Of a DNA stretch of 64,000 nt, positions 10,789 through 21,352 are shown piece by piece. The notes below the pieces were generated by a model that searched no databases, was not told where the DNA came from, and saw only the letters and a list, made by a program, of their open reading frames with translations. The translations under genes were made by a program, and so were the position numbers. Each line of letters begins with the position of its first letter. Positions within the stretch are counted from its first letter, which is position 1. Source of the DNA: Parietichytrium sp. I65-24A (lineage: Eukaryota; Sar; Bigyra; Thraustochytrida; Thraustochytriidae); NCBI GenBank assembly GCA_012862575.1, contig BLSF01000091.1:54536-118535 (forward strand), in the 5' to 3' direction.

Positions 10789-12391
10789 CGCCTGCTAGGT
10801 CACTACTACTGTCGCGCTCTTACTGTGGGGAGGGGGGTGCGCGAGGACACTTCCGGGGACTAATTGCAGATAGTCAAAACTGTAACTGTAACTGGAACTG
10901 TAGCGCGAACTCGGGTTTGGGATTGTTTGGATCAATGATTGGGGTTTGAATAACTAGGTGTCCAGCTATTGGTACGGGTAAGACTCCTACGTCAGCGTGG
11001 TTGTAGTTTGTGGTATGGAGGAGCGTAACAGGGGTTCTGGAAGGATGGATCGGTTAGGGTGGTTAGGGTTGGTCTTGCTATCTTTTGTTTTAATGAGGCT
11101 TAAGGGGGCCCAGTATGATAGGATAGAGAAGATAGTAAGGCTGGGTGAGTTGGAGGAGCGTAGTGAGGTGTAGGGATGTGCTAAAAGCAGTCTCAGCTAA
11201 TGAACGATGGACCCAACGTTATGTGCTGCTATCTGAGTACCACTAATTCAAACGTGATTGCGTCATAGATTAGAGAGTAGAAGTATTTATGCTTCTAATC
11301 CCGTCATGAATAGATGAGTGGAGGCGTATTGATGGGACCTTCGTTATCCCGCGCGTGCGTTACGGAACAGGTGTTTAAATGTGTCATTTCTCCTACAGGA
11401 ATTGGCTGAGGTGTTGAGGTTCCGGATGCTCATAGATACGGGTAATACATGCACTAGTATCAGCCACGAGAATCAATCTCGTAAGACTATAACGCCAATA
11501 ATACACTCCTTACTAAATTTAGCGAGAGAAAAGGTTCTGAAACAAACACTTTCTGATACTCATCAGAATAACAAATGTGAACGAATACAATCAACGAGAG
11601 CTTGAGTACTAACAAAAAACCATAACTTTCCTTTCAAAAGAGAAAACTCACACAATCGATTCCTCGACAATCATGAATCGTCAATCAATACCGGTACAAT
11701 CAATCAATCTTGAAAATGAAATGAAATAATTAATGCGAAGTACAAACTGTGACGCTAAGGCTGGATTAGTACCTGTAGTACTAACCTTCACGTCATCAGG
11801 GCCCCTTAGTGACGACAGACGGTCGACAAAGACACAGGTTCGATCGACAGATTATACAGATTATGACAGATTATTCAATTATGACATAGATTGATCAAGA
11901 CTGGCGTACTCAGTACAAGGCAGAAAGACGCGCATCGAACGAGGGAGTGAGCATAGCAAGGGCAGTGGAGAACGGACTATCGAGGGAGGAAGCGCGACGA
12001 CTTGCTGCTCAACTATAATATCATTCGCTTCCAAATTCGATCGTCGGAGCTGATTCTGCACTGGGTTTGGTGGGTTTGGTGGGACTGTTGGGCTCTGTTG
12101 GTTGTTGTTGTTGTTGTCGTTGTTGTTCCTGTCGGCCCGTCTTATTTTTTGGTTTGTTGACTCTGTCTAGCTAGATAGAAAGCCTGTTGCTGCTTCTGTG
12201 CGCGGTGCTGGCATCGGTCCGCGAACAGAGACTGCATCGGTTAGGGCAAATTTTGCAAGAGGAGAACACTCTGGCAGGGGAAACAGATTGAAAGACGTGG
12301 ACAAACATTCTTTGTAGGTCGGAAAGAGGAGAAGAGGGGTTTCGAACTCGAAAGAGGGTTTAGAGCTGGCTCCTGGAAGCGAATATGAGAT
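10789..12391. other. Divergent intergenic region
   Basis: This 1.6-kb gap lies between divergent starts. It contains two adjacent TTAGGG words near 11054-11075, one copy of the palindromic motif GTACTCAGTAC (11906-11916) and a TTG/GTT simple repeat at about 12095-12130. Small open frames here have no recognisable features. Confidence 0.5.
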
Positions 12392-15097
12392 ATGAGCGCT
12401 GAGGATGTACCGAAAGAGCTAATCGCCACGGAAGTTCCAGTGGTGGACGACGTTGCGATCGGCGGCGCAAAGGACGATGAGTATAAACAGCAAGGCAGCA
12501 ACTTTTTCGAGTCGGACACGGACTCCGCAAACACGGAGGGCGCGGACGGAGATGGCGAAGAAACAGAGGCGCCTCTCTCCGGAAGCCGGAGACGCCCAAA
12601 GACATTGAAAAAGCGTCGTTTTTTCAGCACACACGGCACGTCGGCTGAGAATCGCGCAATGCACGAGTTTGAGGACCTCGTGACCGCGCCAAAGTCCCAA
12701 TCATTTAAGACTGAAGGAGTCGAGCCCAGCGGAGAGCGCTTTAAATTGCTGAGCAGCGGGCACACCTTTGTGGAGAAGCTCAAGAAGAGCGAAGGTCACT
12801 CGAGATCCACCTCCAGCGGGTCGCTGACTAGCACCGGCCAGCACAATAAGCGAAACGCAGTTATGCTGCGACTTGAAAGCGAGGACGACGACGAGTCCGA
12901 TGTGGAGATCGATTATGAGTCGTCCAGCCCTTCCAAGCAACTTTTAAACAGGGCTGCTTCGGTCCCAATCAGACATAGCGCCGGCCTCGAGCAGGAGGAA
13001 ATGATCGATTTCGATGTTGTCAAGCGGAGGTCCAGGCTGAAGGCTACCAAGAAGCTGGACCGCCCGAGTGTGAAAAAGGGCCGGTTGTGGTTCATCCGCG
13101 TCCTGCTCTTCCCGGCATTTTTATGGTGGTGGAGCGGCAAGCTCGAGCGCAAGTGGCTGCTTGTAAGCCTCCTCATCTATGCGGGGCAGCTCTCCGCAAC
13201 AGCAATGTACTTTATTAGTGCCTCCACTCCGAGCGAGGTGACGACGTTCGAGATCTATTGGACTCTAATGTTGTTTATGGTGGTTGCTGCTCTTCTCGGT
13301 CATTGTGCGGCCGTGAGTTCGGCAGTCTACAAGACACTGAAACTGGAGAGCCAGACAATGGAGGTCGAATCTCCGCTCCCCGCCAGATTTCCTTCTGCGG
13401 TGCTTTCCCCACCGCCTCAAGGCTCTGGCTCGGATAGCAACGTGGTTTCCATCGGTGCTGACAAGATGTCTTTCCAAGCGCGGCGCTTGTTGAGCAGGGT
13501 GAATAAGGGGCACGGTGAATATTGCGAGAGCGACTCAAGCGCACGCAGTCTGGACACTGACGGGAGCCAGACGCTTCCTCGGCCTCCAGCGTTGCGCAAA
13601 GCCGGAAATCCTCGGGGTGCTTTTCAGCATCAGGAAAAGTATTCTTCAACAAAGTCAATAAAGTACGATGATGTCAACTCGGATGAGTCGTCGGAGGATG
13701 AAGAGTCCGAGGACTCGGAAGGCAACGAGTCCGACAACCAAAATAGCGACCCTTCACCCAAGAAATTACCAGACTATCCTAGCCAGTCCGACCCGTTATT
13801 TGGCGCCGCAAGAGCAAGGAGCTTGCCGCCGAACCGGATGTACAATCGATGGAGTGCTTCAGACGGCTTTTCCGCCGCCAATCGGGCCGAATCCACTCAT
13901 GGCTCCCCGCGATACGCCTCTGTGAGGAGTTTCATGTGGCTGGACAATGGGTTTGAGAACCGCGAACTCTCCGTGAGTGAAATCCGGAACGCCATCTATA
14001 GTAAGATCGATGGGGGTAAATGGCTCAGCTCGTACCACTTTATGGCGGAGATGTTTTCCTTGCTCATCGGGTGTATTCCGATTCTCTTTCGCATTGGACG
14101 CAATTTAGGCCCTGTGATGTGCTGGGTTGCTGCTCAGCCGTCGGCACAGAGATACCTGGAGGAGATGGATATACACTGGGTTTTGCAGCAAGAGAGCTTT
14201 TGCGGCGTGATTGCACATCCGAATACCTCTGCTCGTGCAATGCCTCAGGATGTTCTTGCCAACACCTTAGTGGACGATCAGATCATCATGTGCCTGTGGG
14301 AGGATAGACAGTGTGAACAAGGGTTGCTCCCTGTCATCGTACAGGGCGTCTACAACGTCATGAGCACACGCATGGTGTCCACCTTTATTGCGGTTCAATC
14401 CATGATTACAACGGTGTATCTCCTCGCGGTTTTCTTTCAGTTTGTGGCGGTAGCCGAAGACGGTTTTCGGCGGAGGCTGCTTTATGCAAAGTACTTTAGC
14501 AAGCTTACTTCTTCAAGGAGAGCTCGCAAGGCCGGCTTGCCGCACTTCCGTTTAAATCGCGTCAACCACATTAGGGTTTGGTTGGACTTGCGGTCGGACT
14601 CCCGTGAGGCGCACAATTCGTCGTACCGTTTTGCCGACGCTGCTGCAAACAGCCTAGTCGCTTTCAATATTACTGCAGTGTCCATGGTCTGTCTGCGGAT
14701 GTTTTCTGGGGCATGGACGATGGCGCGGATTGACGATCTTGTCCTCGCGGTGCTTGTCCTTGGCCTTAGCTCTTACATGTACCGGTTCATGAATCTGGCG
14801 TCTCGAACCCAGAAAAAGTATGACACGAGCAAGATCCTTTACACGGAGCAGCTCAATCTATACATCAAAATCTTTGCCAACCCTTCAAACAAAGAAGAAT
14901 TGGTTGCTTGCAACAATATGATCAAGATTGCAATCAAATTAACCGACGAGAAGGGTGGCTCCAAGGGTAAGGATAAGTCGAACGTTCTTCTCCTCAACCC
15001 GATCATTTACAATCTGCTGCGCGTCACGATCTTGTCGGCTCTTGGCACCATGTCATCCGACCTGTTGGGATTCAAAATCCGTCTCTGGAAACTATAA
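12392..15097 (+). CDS. PHTF-family multi-pass membrane protein
   Basis: A 901-residue protein whose C-terminal 200 residues match the PHTF1/PHTF2 family: IRVWLDLRS, then SRTQKKYDTSKILYTEQLNLY, NKEELVACNNMIKIAIKL, and a terminal NPIIYN...SDLLGFKIRLWKL. Despite the old name (putative homeodomain transcription factor), animal PHTF proteins are ER membrane proteins. Here hydrophobic segments occur near residues 235-310, about 550-575, about 660-690 and about 760-800. Between them lie long acidic Ser/Asp/Glu-rich segments (about 30-210 and 375-490) that are poorly conserved. An AATAAA lies 6 bases after the stop. The biochemical function of the family is not known to me. The start ATG is followed by an acidic N-terminus and is only moderately certain. 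Confidence 0.83.
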   Translation: MSAEDVPKELIATEVPVVDDVAIGGAKDDEYKQQGSNFFESDTDSANTEGADGDGEETEAPLSGSRRRPKTLKKRRFFSTHGTSAENRAMHEFEDLVTAPKSQSFKTEGVEPSGERFKLLSSGHTFVEKLKKSEGHSRSTSSGSLTSTGQHNKRNAVMLRLESEDDDESDVEIDYESSSPSKQLLNRAASVPIRHSAGLEQEEMIDFDVVKRRSRLKATKKLDRPSVKKGRLWFIRVLLFPAFLWWWSGKLERKWLLVSLLIYAGQLSATAMYFISASTPSEVTTFEIYWTLMLFMVVAALLGHCAAVSSAVYKTLKLESQTMEVESPLPARFPSAVLSPPPQGSGSDSNVVSIGADKMSFQARRLLSRVNKGHGEYCESDSSARSLDTDGSQTLPRPPALRKAGNPRGAFQHQEKYSSTKSIKYDDVNSDESSEDEESEDSEGNESDNQNSDPSPKKLPDYPSQSDPLFGAARARSLPPNRMYNRWSASDGFSAANRAESTHGSPRYASVRSFMWLDNGFENRELSVSEIRNAIYSKIDGGKWLSSYHFMAEMFSLLIGCIPILFRIGRNLGPVMCWVAAQPSAQRYLEEMDIHWVLQQESFCGVIAHPNTSARAMPQDVLANTLVDDQIIMCLWEDRQCEQGLLPVIVQGVYNVMSTRMVSTFIAVQSMITTVYLLAVFFQFVAVAEDGFRRRLLYAKYFSKLTSSRRARKAGLPHFRLNRVNHIRVWLDLRSDSREAHNSSYRFADAAANSLVAFNITAVSMVCLRMFSGAWTMARIDDLVLAVLVLGLSSYMYRFMNLASRTQKKYDTSKILYTEQLNLYIKIFANPSNKEELVACNNMIKIAIKLTDEKGGSKGKDKSNVLLLNPIIYNLLRVTILSALGTMSSDLLGFKIRLWKL

Positions 15098-15343
15098 GCT
15101 CTAATAAAAAGTGTTGTCGTTTTTTCTAAGAGCTTTCGTGCTGCCTTGCTGGCAAATGGTCTTTTTAACACACAAACATCATGCTGTCTTGCCGGTCCGA
15201 TGTGTAGTTATTCTTTTGCTGACGAGTGCTTCCTTCAAGTTCGCAACCTAGAGTAAGTAAGAGACAGGGACTCGGTGAGCAGGAAACTGTACAAGTGAAA
15301 AGAAAAGAATAGAAAAAAGCAATAAAAGACGAGGTTTGTGAGA

Positions 15344-16154
15344 TTACATCTTCATCCAGAGTCCGTAGAGGGCAGCGAGGGAGGAAACGGAGCCGATAAA
15401 TCCGGCGACATCGTCGTTGAGGGTGGAGCCCAACACCTTGGCAATGTACTTGGTGGAGTTGAGGTAGGTGATGACGTCGGCGGCGTTCTTGACCATGCCA
15501 ACGTAAAGCTCCCCCTGCTTCTCCATGGCCTTGACGCGGTCCTCCTCCTTTGCTGCTTTGACGGCCTTTGCCTGCTTTTGGATGTCAATGTAGTTGACAG
15601 CCTAAAAGTGGTATAGCACAACAACGCAAAAAAATCCATTTGTCAGGTATCGCAACGTGTTGCCACAGCTCTTGTCATCTCTCTTTTTTTTTCTTTTCAC
15701 TTACGGTGTTGAGGATGGCTGCAGTGAGCCTAAATCGGTAGGATTTCATCTTGATGGAGTCCTTGTCCATGTCGATCACCTTCAAGGTGGCGAGCCAGAG
15801 CATGTTGTCGAGCACGACAAAGATGCTCATGCACGCGCGAAGAAGGATGGAGAGCTGGGTCTTGACATCGCTCTTGCCGCTCTCGATGAGCTCGCGAAGC
15901 TTGATGTACTCGTCCAAGAAGGTTCCAACCTTGAACGCCTTTCTGTGCAAGCCAATGCCCTTGCTGAGAGCTTCGAGCTTCTTGCCCGCGTCAGACTTTG
16001 GGTCGGCCTGAAGCTGGCGGTACACCACAACCTTGAGCATGTACTGCACAAGGCGCATAAACTTGTCCCTCGCCTTGAGGTCGCCGCTGAACTTGACCCA
16101 GTTCTTCACATTGAGCGGCTTTTGCCCTTTCGTCACAAACAATGCGTCCGCCAT
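15344..16154 (-). CDS. PEX11: Peroxisomal membrane protein PEX11, two exons
   Basis: Two exons, 16154-15705 and 15601-15344, join in phase 0 across an intron at 15704-15602 (103 bases; GTAAGT donor, T-rich upstream of a TTTTAG acceptor). The joined product has 235 residues, the usual PEX11 size. The N-terminus carries KPLNVKNWVKFSGDLKARDKFMRLVQYMLK, with an amphipathic helix typical of PEX11. The C-terminus has the membrane-associated GSVSSLAALYGLWMKM. PEX11 tubulates the peroxisomal membrane and drives peroxisome elongation and division. I start at the ATG of MADALFVTKG; an upstream in-frame ATG at 16220 would add only a Cys/Val run encoded by an ACACAT simple repeat, so it is probably leader. 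It is convergent with the PHTF gene (246 bases). Confidence 0.92.
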
Positions 16155-19100
16155 TTTCGCTACTCCCTGCGCCACACATACAAACATACACACATGTACA
16201 CATACACAAAGCACGCACATTCATCAGCCATCAGCCATTATCCATCGACCAAATCATGAGCACCACACTTCTCGCAGCGCCGGATCCCTTCCAATCTGCC
16301 TTCAGTCCGACTGTTTCCATCCATCATCCCATCCCATATCTCCCGCTGTCCTCTCACGCACAGTCTTCGCGTTTCACACGTACCTCACTTGCCTTGCTCA
16401 CAGTGCGCGCACTCTCTCACCTCCTTCTTTCTTCCTGCTGCTTTCTGCTTTCTGCTTTGCTCAGGGTCCTCGCTCTCGTGTCACTCACCGCGTCACACTC
16501 GGACGATTTATGCTTTCCAGCGCTGCGCCTCCAGCTTATTAGTATTACACAGTTATATCTATAATAGTACGCTTGGCTTAGTCGAGTGATAGATGGTTGT
16601 AAGCTACATGTATAGGGAAAAGTGTCGAATGTGGAGTAAGAGGTGGGTCTTAGGCGATCGTGGTGAGATATTGCATAGAAAGAGGACATATTTTGCGAGG
16701 GATGCTGAATTATAGAGGCTATTGTTTGCTGTGGATGTGTCATGGTGGATTACGCTGATACAAGACCTCAATGTGTGAGTTTCTCATTGTGAGTGCATGC
16801 AGAGAATTAGTGTGCTCGGGTAAACCAGCTCGTGTAAGAATGAATGCGTTATCGCCGACCTCCCGGAAACAATAAGGGAATGCGGGTCCTATCGAAATGC
16901 ATATAAAAGCGATAGCGGAGGCTAGTTTCCGGGATGTTGTAGAAGAAGAGTTCTTCACACAACAAACACAACAACGACAGACCTGGTACAGTGAACTGTT
17001 CTCTAACGCGGGTCTTGTATTTTGAATTGATTATTTGGTCGTTCATGTTTGCCATTCGCCCAACGTTTTATGACGAATGACGGTGAGGAAATGCGCAAAT
17101 GCGCAAATGCGCGACGAAGCAAAAGGCCAACTGAAGCGATGGCGAGATGATGTAGAGAGTTGCGGAGTTTTGCGTTGGACTCGTTTCGCAACTCTTGACT
17201 CCTTGGCAGCGTCTTATGAGGTCGATGGGAGAGCCTTGACTCCATACGTTGTATGATTGAGCGTTGCGCGATCCGATCGGCTGGCCTGGTAGCAGCGGAA
17301 GACTAGCTTGGGGCTGCCCACCTTCTCCACCCTGGACTACTGTTCTCGGCTGCGAATGCTTCAGGTTTCCACACCACATTTTTCTAAGTTCTAAATTCTA
17401 CTTGCCAACGTGCGCCTCCTTGCGCTCAGGGGTCGAAATAGCTGTACAATGGATAGCGCAAGCAAGGGAAGCAAGCAGAGAGGGCGGCCGCAGCGGATGG
17501 AACGTGCACGCTCGCAAGCAAGAGGCGCTTACGGCGATTTGTTGCCGATGTGCACTTGAAAGCGAGACACTCAAAGTGAGAGTTCCATTGGTTCTCTGGT
17601 TCTCTGATTCTTTGGTTCTTTGGTTCTTTCTCTCCTGTCTCTCCTGGTTCCTTTTAAACTGAGGCTAAAGAAGCGTAGGACTCTTAAAAGGAGGTCACGG
17701 AAGCGAATCTGTGTTAGCATTGTTAGCATAGCGGCAGCATTATCCGTACGAGTACTACTATCGTCTCACAGCAACCCAACTCTAACCACTTTAAAACATA
17801 TCTTACTATATAACCCTCGCTACCAGCCAGCTAACCACTCCCCTGATAATAATTTACAGTTATTCAGAACAGAGTGCACACCTTTCTTTCTATGGTCATC
17901 TAGTTCTGATTAAGTCAAATTTCTGACCTGCCTTCTAGGAGCGAGCTCATAGACACCTAGAGTACTCGTTAAGCCAATGTAATGAGTCTGCGGTAAGGGG
18001 TCAAGGCATGCAGTATGCAGTATGATCTGCATTAGGGATATCAGTACGAGGTTCCTCCCCCCTCACGCGCATTTCCTAGCGTATTGGGTAAAACACCCAG
18101 TACGCACTTTGGTGTCCTGACACTGTCCGGACCGTCCTGGCTGTTCCTCGCAAAGACACTTACTGGCGCGTCTAGTCGAGTAAGCCCCCTGTAGGACCGG
18201 TGTAGAGGAAGAGTATGCCGTGGGACTATGGCTAGCGTAACAAATACATGTGTGCATAGGGCAAAGAAAAGGTGTGCATTGATTCTGACAGTTTTTGCGT
18301 CAATCAATCATCAATCCGTCATCACGAACCATTCGGGAAGAGAATCAGATGGACAACTCGTTCTAATTTTAGCAGCATCCAGCGAAATCATGGGATCATC
18401 GGTTGGAAGAAGATTGGAGCTTCGAAAAGGGCAGAGATAAAGAGATGAAGTTAGAAGAGCAACTCACAGTCAATTAACACAATTCCGAATTATTCCAAAA
18501 GGACGGATGGTTCCAACTACAAGTACAGAACGGTCCCATTAGCCAAGACAATCACAACAATTCACAACAAATCGTTCGAGCTACATTTATAGAATCTATA
18601 GCACTTTAGTAAACGTGCACGCGAGCTCCTCGCGACTAAGCCCCGCCTCACGGAAAGCCTAGCACACGTGCTGGCACCCTTTGCGCGAGTCTACCGCCCC
18701 CTACACGCGGCCTACTGCGTGCCACGCGGTGCCAGTATCTCAGCATCTCAGTAGATCTCAGTAGATCTCAGTAAACTTATCTCGGGTGGCAAGAGAGGCA
18801 AGAGAGGCAAGAGAGGCAAGAGAGGCAAGAGTGGCAAGTGAAGAAAGGTTTGTTGATGTGTTGATTGATTGTGCAGACTTATTCTCGTCTTTGTGTGTGC
18901 AAACAGTGCAGTGCAGCGTGTGTGTGTGTAAGTCTGAGAGGGACAGGAGACGAGACGAGACGAGCTGGGAGGAGAGGCGGACAAGAAGGGAGACGAAGAG
19001 GCCGTCCTTTCGAGCCACGGGAGGAAAGCTTTCTTTCTTGCTTTCTTTCTGTCATAGTCTTGGCGTTGTGGGCGAGTGAGAGGCAGCGAGTCAGTGAGTC

Positions 19101-19297
19101 AGTGAGGCAGTGAGGCAGCTTGGCGCTCGTGTTGGTGGACCTGGCGGTGGGGGCGCGCGCGAGTCTAGGTGGCATATCTCGCGACAACGAGTCAAGCTTG
19201 ATTTGTCCTGGCTCTTTCTTGGCAGTGGTAGGCCGCGCGGGGAGAGGCAGAGTCTGGCGCGGGGATACAAAGTACACTAGGTAGTCTGAAGGAGAGG
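16155..19297. other. Long divergent intergenic region
   Basis: A 3.1-kb gap between divergent starts. Contents: an ACACAT run next to PEX11 (16170-16210), a pyrimidine-rich stretch (16260-16510), ATGCGCAA repeats (17085-17115), a 9-base tandem AGGCAAGAG present about five times (18786-18835), a CTTT run (19030-19050) and GTGAGTCA/GAGGCAG repeats (19080-19120). The purine-rich stretch before 19298 is probably leader or promoter of the next gene. I see no gene. Confidence 0.5.
18786..18835 (+). repeat. (AGGCAAGAG)n nonamer repeat
   Basis: About five tandem copies of a 9-base unit, in the leader/promoter side of the orphan membrane-protein gene. It codes REA/ARE runs in one frame, with no sign of a real gene. 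Confidence 0.85.
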
Positions 19298-20413
19298 ATG
19301 GCGACGCTCGGGGCATTGTGCATGGCGGCGCTTGTGCAGATCGGCCTTGCGGCTGATGCTGCAGGGCTCTTGCGAGGAGGGGCTGAAGGTGGTGCTCAAC
19401 TTTCTGGTCGCAAGTTGGACATTTTCTCCGAATTGAGCTTCATGGACGGGCTTCCATTGTGGGCCAAGTATCTCATATTAGCTGCTGTGATCTTGACCGG
19501 CATCTTGGTGTTTCTCTGCGGCTTTTGCGTCACGTTGAGATGTTTACGAAAGAAAGATCTCGGCATGATCGAAAACCCGTACCTCAAGGACAACTCGTAC
19601 GCGTTCGATCCAAACTCGAGCAAACGTAATCTCGTGAGGAAAAATGATATGGAGGCAAGCCCTGCTCTCGCCAATTTTATCAAGGCCAACCCTGTGGAGC
19701 GCTACGAAGAGAGCGAGGAGGAAGAAGTAGAAACTCCATCTTCCAAACAGAGGACCTCTTTTCAGCGCTCGGAAGAGACCGAGTCTGCCAGCAGCAAACC
19801 TTCAGCCGCGTTCAACAAGCGAATCAGCACGCGGGCAACAGGAATGGATTATGGCCTTTTGGACTCGGATGCAAAGAAAAGAATTCAGTCCATCCGGATG
19901 GAGGGCAATATTAAGCCAATCGTACCAAATGCCTCTTCGAAGGCAATGAAATTGCTCGGAGTCGATGAGACCGCTATTGCAAGACCGTTCGACGAGGACA
20001 TTGCTACGCGCATGAAAAAGATTGCTCAAAAGTCTGGTGGAGGCATATACTCTCCGGGATTTGCCACCGCAAATCTGGGAAATCAAATTGCGCAAGGATT
20101 CAAAGAGCGCCGCGCAAAGCAGATGGAGAAAGCACAGGCTCGCAAAGAGAAGGAGGAGGCCCGCAAGGCTGCAAACTCTGCGGCAACGACCGGCTCTGCA
20201 TCCAAGCCACCACCGCCGCCAAAATCAGACCCCAAGCCCTCTGCTCCGCCTGGCCCATCTCCGAACAGATTGTCAGCGTTTTTGGCAGCAAATCCATCGC
20301 CACAGGCGAAGAAGCCAAGCCCTCCAAAGGCAGTCAAGCCCAAGGAGAGCGACGACGAATCTGAAGAGGACTCTGACGATTCTGATGACGACGGCATCTA
20401 CGACACCATCTAA
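19298..20413 (+). CDS. Single-pass membrane protein, function unknown
   Basis: A 371-residue protein I do not recognise. It has a likely signal peptide (about 1-20), a short outer segment, one strong transmembrane helix (about 55-79) ending in Cys and basic residues, and a long cytosolic tail. The tail contains ordered-looking blocks (MDYGLLDSDAKKRIQSIRMEG near 184-204 and GGIYSPGFATANLGNQIAQGF near 247-267). A Lys/Glu/Arg-rich helix (about 268-290), proline-rich runs with PPPPP, and an acidic end (SDDESEEDSDDSDDD) follow. Pro-rich plus basic/acidic tails suggest a scaffold or cytoskeletal link, but this is only inference. The ATG at 19298 gives a clean signal peptide. Confidence 0.75.
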   Translation: MATLGALCMAALVQIGLAADAAGLLRGGAEGGAQLSGRKLDIFSELSFMDGLPLWAKYLILAAVILTGILVFLCGFCVTLRCLRKKDLGMIENPYLKDNSYAFDPNSSKRNLVRKNDMEASPALANFIKANPVERYEESEEEEVETPSSKQRTSFQRSEETESASSKPSAAFNKRISTRATGMDYGLLDSDAKKRIQSIRMEGNIKPIVPNASSKAMKLLGVDETAIARPFDEDIATRMKKIAQKSGGGIYSPGFATANLGNQIAQGFKERRAKQMEKAQARKEKEEARKAANSAATTGSASKPPPPPKSDPKPSAPPGPSPNRLSAFLAANPSPQAKKPSPPKAVKPKESDDESEEDSDDSDDDGIYDTI

Positions 20414-21352
20414 ATATCGCTCTCCGTCGCCAAAAACCAATTGAACTGCTCTGCCCGCTGTCGTAAACCCAACTCCAAATTGAATTGCCTCTTTTTCGTA
20501 CCATTTGAGCTTCATTCCTTTACATCTTTGTATTTCTAAAGAGTTTGTTTCTCCTGTCATTTGCGATCGAGTTTCTGTCCTGACAGTGAACAGCGATCCA
20601 TTCATTTTCCGCATCTCCTGCACGTCTACTCCTTGACCTGCTCGCCTCGTTATGAATGAAAAAGATAGAAATGCACACTTTAGGCGCTCTTATCTTAGAT
20701 GTTAGAATAGCAATCTTTTAGTGCACTCTCAGGTCTACAGAGACTATACAAAATGGTAGCGAGCTTGTAGTACACATCTTTTTCAAACATAAATTGTGTT
20801 GTTTTTGATAGATTCCGATTGATTTCTTGAAGCTATTTCCGCTTTCCACTTGCTCAGTTTTCTTTCCGTGTTTCATCTTTCAGTTTTCTTTTTTCTTTCA
20901 TCCTTATAAATAGCCAGACTTCATTCATTGAACATTCTTTCCTTTCTATTTCATTTCATTCATTGAACAATTGACATATCACAGTTTACATTAGATTTAT
21001 CACACGTATTCCTCTCAGTCTCTTGCTCGGAGGAAAATCTAACCAACCTCGCTCCCGTCCTACCCGAACCACTAGCAACTCTTAAGCGCCGGACCAACCG
21101 CCCCACCACTCGCATGCGCGTGACGTACGTGTGGCGTACGCGCAGAGGTCCCCGCGGGCGAACAGCGGAATAGTGGTCGCCGTCGCAAGCCGCACAGGAA
21201 AAAGGTCCCACGCGGGACGGAGGCGTCGGTGCATTGGGCGCTCAGAACACGTGGTGCGTGGTGCGTGGTGCGTGGTGCGTGGTGCGTGGTGCGTGGTGCG
21301 TGGTGCGTGGTGCGTGGTGCGTGGTGCATGGTGCATGGTGCGTGGGCCAAGC
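20414..21352. other. Intergenic region with heptamer tandem repeat
   Basis: This 0.94-kb gap separates two same-strand genes. The first part is T-rich 3' flank of the membrane-protein gene. The last 100 bases before the TPR gene are a GGTGCGT heptamer array, listed separately. No gene is seen. Confidence 0.5.
21251..21346 (+). repeat. (GGTGCGT)n heptamer array
   Basis: About 13-14 tandem copies of a 7-base unit end 6 bases before the preferred start codon of the TPR gene; the last copies carry GCATG in place of GCGTG, which creates ATGs at 21328 and 21335. Because 7 is not a multiple of 3, copy-number change would alter any reading frame that started upstream. Confidence 0.95.

Noticed and set aside
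11051-11076. Telomere-like TTAGGG words
   Set aside because: Only two copies with a break between them; too short to be a telomere or a clear interstitial array.
12330-12350. Box-B-like TTCGAA word
   Set aside because: No T-arm pairing and no D-arm at the right distance.
21131-21352. N-terminal extension of the TPR gene through the heptamer array
   Set aside because: It would need a GTG start and would translate a VRGAWCV simple repeat; the ATG at 21353 (or 21335) is more likely.
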